Origin: Atrichornis clamosus
Taxonomy: Eukaryota > Chordata > Aves > Passeriformes > Menuridae
Reading direction: 5' to 3'
Assembly: GCA_013400975.1 (NCBI GenBank)
Contig: WBMZ01011623.1
Span: 19,237-83,236 of the forward strand
Length of the DNA stretch: 64,000 nt
Shown: positions 61,080 to 64,000 of the stretch, piece by piece
Position numbering within the stretch: the first letter of the stretch is position 1
Layout: every line of letters begins with the position of its first letter
Translations under genes and position numbers: made by a program
The notes under the pieces: model-generated
The model's database searches: none
The model's input: the letters and a program-made list of their open reading frames with translations, nothing else
Told to the model about the DNA's origin: nothing

Positions 61080-61350
61080 CTGTGGAGAGTTGGGCAGCTA
61101 CACCCCCACTCAGCCACTTGTTCACTCCTCCTCCCCTCCCTCCCTACCCTGAAACAGAATGGGAGAAGAGACTAGGAAAGGCAAAAGTGAGAAAAACTTG
61201 TGAATTGAGGCAAAAACAGTTTAATGACTGTAAAAAACCCCTACCCCAAAACAACAACAACAACAAAACTAAACCCAAAACCCCAACAGATGCCAAGACC
61301 ACCTGACCACCTCCCACCAGCAGACTGATGCCAAGCCAGGCTCTGAGCAA
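61080..61350 (-). mobile_element. fragment of the same ERVL-type LTR family
   Basis: The stretch cactcagccacttgttcactcc ... agaatgggagaagag ... cttgtgaattgaggcaaaaacagtttaat and later gactgatgccaagccaggctctgagc follows the order of motifs seen at 58956-59110, much diverged. A short CAA-type simple repeat (61251-61270) lies inside it. Confidence 0.45.
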
Positions 61351-62718
61351 TGACTTCTTTGGAAAAGTGGTGAGGTCTACTTTTGTAGGAGTGACATGTT
61401 TTGAAGGTGTAGTAGTAGAGGGTTTTCTTCTCTGATCTTTTCTTCTCCTACTGTGAAAGGAAAATTTATTTTTGAGAATTCCTTTTACTTTTTTTGTGAG
61501 TAGAACAAGATGAATCTCCTCACCTTTGGCTTTTGTATCTTAATTATACAGAAAAACCTCTTTCTACTTATTCAGAAATAGAGAAACTGTAAATGTTTTC
61601 TTCATTTGCTTGTAACTGCTTTTTTTTTTTTGCAATTTATGCAAGTCACTGCATTAAAAACACAGTGGTGATGACTATTTAATTTGGAATTTAAAAAGTC
61701 ATGTTACAGTTGTTAAGAGTAGACGAGGATTGGAACACTAACTGTAAGGTACAGTTGTGGGGTATAGATTGGTTAACTCCATACCAGCCATATTTGGACA
61801 AATACACACACCAGCCTCTAGCTCCAAAGTTCATTCAGACTCTAATGGTGCTCAGTTGTCTAAAAAAAGCATTTGACAATATATATATTCCCAATATAAT
61901 ATTTACATAATGCCAATTATATACTGACAATTAATTTTCCAATAAATTCCAGGTTGGGAACTTCTAGACAGTCCAAACAGTACTCAGTGAGAATGTTTCC
62001 TGAGGGTTTTTTTGTGGTTATGCTCTAGGGTTTTCTTTTTAACTCAGTCATTTAAAATGCACAACTAATGGGTAAACTGAGATTATCCCATGTTAATACA
62101 TTTTGACAGCGTTGATTTTCATGTCTTTATCTGAAAAAAAACCAAGCAAGGGAACCAAAGCCTGGTCTCCTAATGTCAAGGAAGAAACAAGACTTAGTGT
62201 TCATCTGTGTCAAAGTTCTACCAATAAGTGAATGTTTTTTCTAGGGTTGAGCAAAATCAAGACAGCTAACTCAAAACTGAATGCATGTCTTTTTTGAACC
62301 AGGTTCTGAGATTTCGGTTACTTTCTCTTCAATGTCATTTACAGAAATGCAACTGAAAATATGGCTCTCTGGTAAAGACATTTGCATAACCTAAAATGCA
62401 TATACTCCTGCTGCCATGTGATTCAGCAAAACACATGCTAAAGGCATGCAGCCATCCTTGTTTGCTGAAGTTTTAAATGTGTACTTACAACCCAGCAGAT
62501 TCAAGAGTGCTTCACAAAATCCATGTGGGCTTTGTGCCCTACTGCTTTGACAAATGGAGAATGTAATCAAATAAATGATGGAAGAGACATCTTTTTTACG
62601 GCCTCCTTTCCTTTGTGACTGAGAAAGGAAGCCGACATCTTCCTACCCTCACCCCCCAGCAGCTGGGAAGCAGCAGAAATGTCACAAGGGTGATGGCTGC
62701 TGCTGACAAGACACATAC
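61351..62718. other. upstream or intronic sequence, no feature seen
   Basis: AT-rich with a T11 run at 61621. Nothing recognised. Confidence 0.4.
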
Positions 62719-62750
62719 CTGTTGTGTGCCATTATGACTCAACCCAGACT
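62719..62750 (-). CDS. 32-nt micro-exon candidate
   Basis: On the minus strand a long pyrimidine tract ending cttgccttgcaag and a donor CAG|gtatgt enclose 32 nt. Only one frame is open (SGLSHNGTQQ after two leading bases). It ends in phase 0, as the 58522-58628 exon requires. It may be an upstream exon of the same gene. The short length makes a chance match quite possible. Confidence 0.3.
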
Positions 62751-63709
62751 CTTGCAAGGCAAGAACAGTGAAAAGCGAAAAAACAATACACAGCTCTATA
62801 CATACATGGCTTATTTTTCATATTGTTATGTTTGACTTGGAAATTCGGTAAATGGAGTTCATCCATACAAATTCTTCATGCTTTTTCTATCTCACTAACT
62901 CCATAGCCCAGGCAAATGATAAATGCTTGTAAAATTGCTGTATTTTAAGTGCAGGTTAGAGACTGGAAATGCACAGAACAGAATGTTCAAGAAATTGCAT
63001 TGTTCTTGTTCACTCTCATTAGTGGCCATGTATTTTGATTCTTCTGATTTAGTGGCATATAACAGCAAAGGTTATTTTCAAATCTTACTACACATCTTTT
63101 GCTCAGCTCATTTCTGTGGGAGATAACCAGATCTATAGAGATAATGCAGCAGATGTTATTCAGGGAATGACTATCAAATTAAATCAATATCTGTTAAAAT
63201 AATCTATTTTCCAAATGCAAATTGCTTTCTTTACATGTTTTTTTTTTCTTCACAGCACATCCACACTGCAAAACCCTGCCTTTCTAGTGTGCAATTCCTT
63301 GACACTCAAGGAATTAACTGAGATTTTCACTGGTACCTGTCTTTTGTTCCCTTTTTGGTCCATGCCAAATTTCTTTCAAGCATTCTGGCAAATAAATATT
63401 TTACTTCTGCAAACATTCATAAAGGGCAGGTGCACAGACTCTAATGTGCAATCTCTCTTACATCTTGAATATAGAATTGCTTTTCCTACAACTTAAAATG
63501 TCTGCCTTTTGTACCAGGTTTCAGCCATAACAGAACTTCTCTTGACTCTATCGTCCTTTCAAAAACTGAATGTCGGTCTAGTTCTTTTACATGCACCACA
63601 GAAAAGGCATTGGGGGTCTTCAATTCATTTCAACACTTCTGTCCTCTACCATTAATTCAAATGCATTTCAGATCTGAACTCTCTGGCAAGAGACTTTTTG
63701 GGTTAATAC

Positions 63710-63740
63710 CTTGCCTAGTCTGGAAGGGACTCCCTTCTGG
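63710..63740 (-). CDS. 31-nt micro-exon candidate
   Basis: Acceptor gtgttacttctgtgtag and donor CAAG|gtatta on the minus strand enclose 31 nt. One reading (PEGSPFQTRQ) ends in phase 1, matching the micro-exon at 62719-62750; a second frame is also open. It has no start codon, so the gene would continue beyond the window if this is real. Confidence 0.22.
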
Positions 63741-64000
63741 CTACACAGAAGTAACACAGCACCAACAGGTAGCTTTTATTTAAGTCTGCCTGACAACAAA
63801 GGCCAGGTGGAGCTAAAACTCCATAGAAGATGCATGGCTTCTGTATTTAAACAGAAGCACACTAAAATTGCACCTCGATTCCTGTACAAATCTGCTAAGG
63901 TGTCAGGCTAGTGCTTCTCACACTGCTTGTAAAGTCAGGACTTGTGGGAAAGAGGCCTCCATTCTATATCCCTCCTATCAACTACTGGAAGTACAGCTGT

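Overview
The window looks like nuclear DNA from a bird, most likely a passerine. Most of it is AT-rich, non-coding sequence sprinkled with CR1 LINE copies. These are recognisable by their avian 3' ends ("gattctatgattctgtga"-type in +, "tcatagaatcacagaatg"-type in -). There are several avian ERV LTR remnants, and one SINE at 11917-12063 built from a tRNA-Ile head and a CR1-like tail, which is the architecture of the passerine family TguSINE1. No bacterial, plasmid, phage or CRISPR feature is visible.

The main content is an interrupted minus-strand gene. Reading from high to low coordinates, a chain of short open exons with good splice sites runs from about 58.6 kb (possibly 63.7 kb) down to a terminal exon at 7922-8379. 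The exons are 58522-58628, 58311-58363, 56922-57068, 51755-51884, 51066-51172, 49270-49504, 48274-48431, 25018-25159, 24354-24465, 13025-13168, 8712-8778 and 7922-8379. Joined in that order, the reading frame is kept at every junction, giving about 619 codons and a stop codon. A few sites were chosen among alternatives because they fit the phase, so the agreement is strong but not fully independent. The protein looks helical, with no catalytic motif I recognise, and I cannot name it. The size, the very large introns (one is about 23 kb) and the lack of a known domain would fit uncharacterised genes such as TMEM232 or KIAA0825, but that is only a lead to test.

Layout: 1-7.9 kb lies beyond the 3' end of the gene. 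It holds three CR1 copies and one weak plus-strand terminal-exon candidate (1949-2069). 7.9-25.2 kb holds the last exons. The introns there carry CR1 copies, the SINE, and a cluster at 15.9-17.3 kb in which one LTR has landed in a CR1 and a second solo LTR with a perfect 6-bp target duplication sits beside it. 25.2-48.3 kb is the large intron, filled with CR1 fragments, two LTR fragments, a degenerate ERVL-type LTR (about 36.8-37.5 kb) and a long antisense CR1 (44.1-45.4 kb). 48.3-58.6 kb carries the densest exons, interleaved with a second copy of the solo LTR (inverted, 56523-56856) and an ERVL-type LTR broken by a CR1. 58.6-64 kb holds LTR remnants and two very small exon candidates.

I saw no novel defence or metabolic system. 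The most useful points are the reconstruction of the unnamed gene and the nested retroelements that pin down lineage and relative age.
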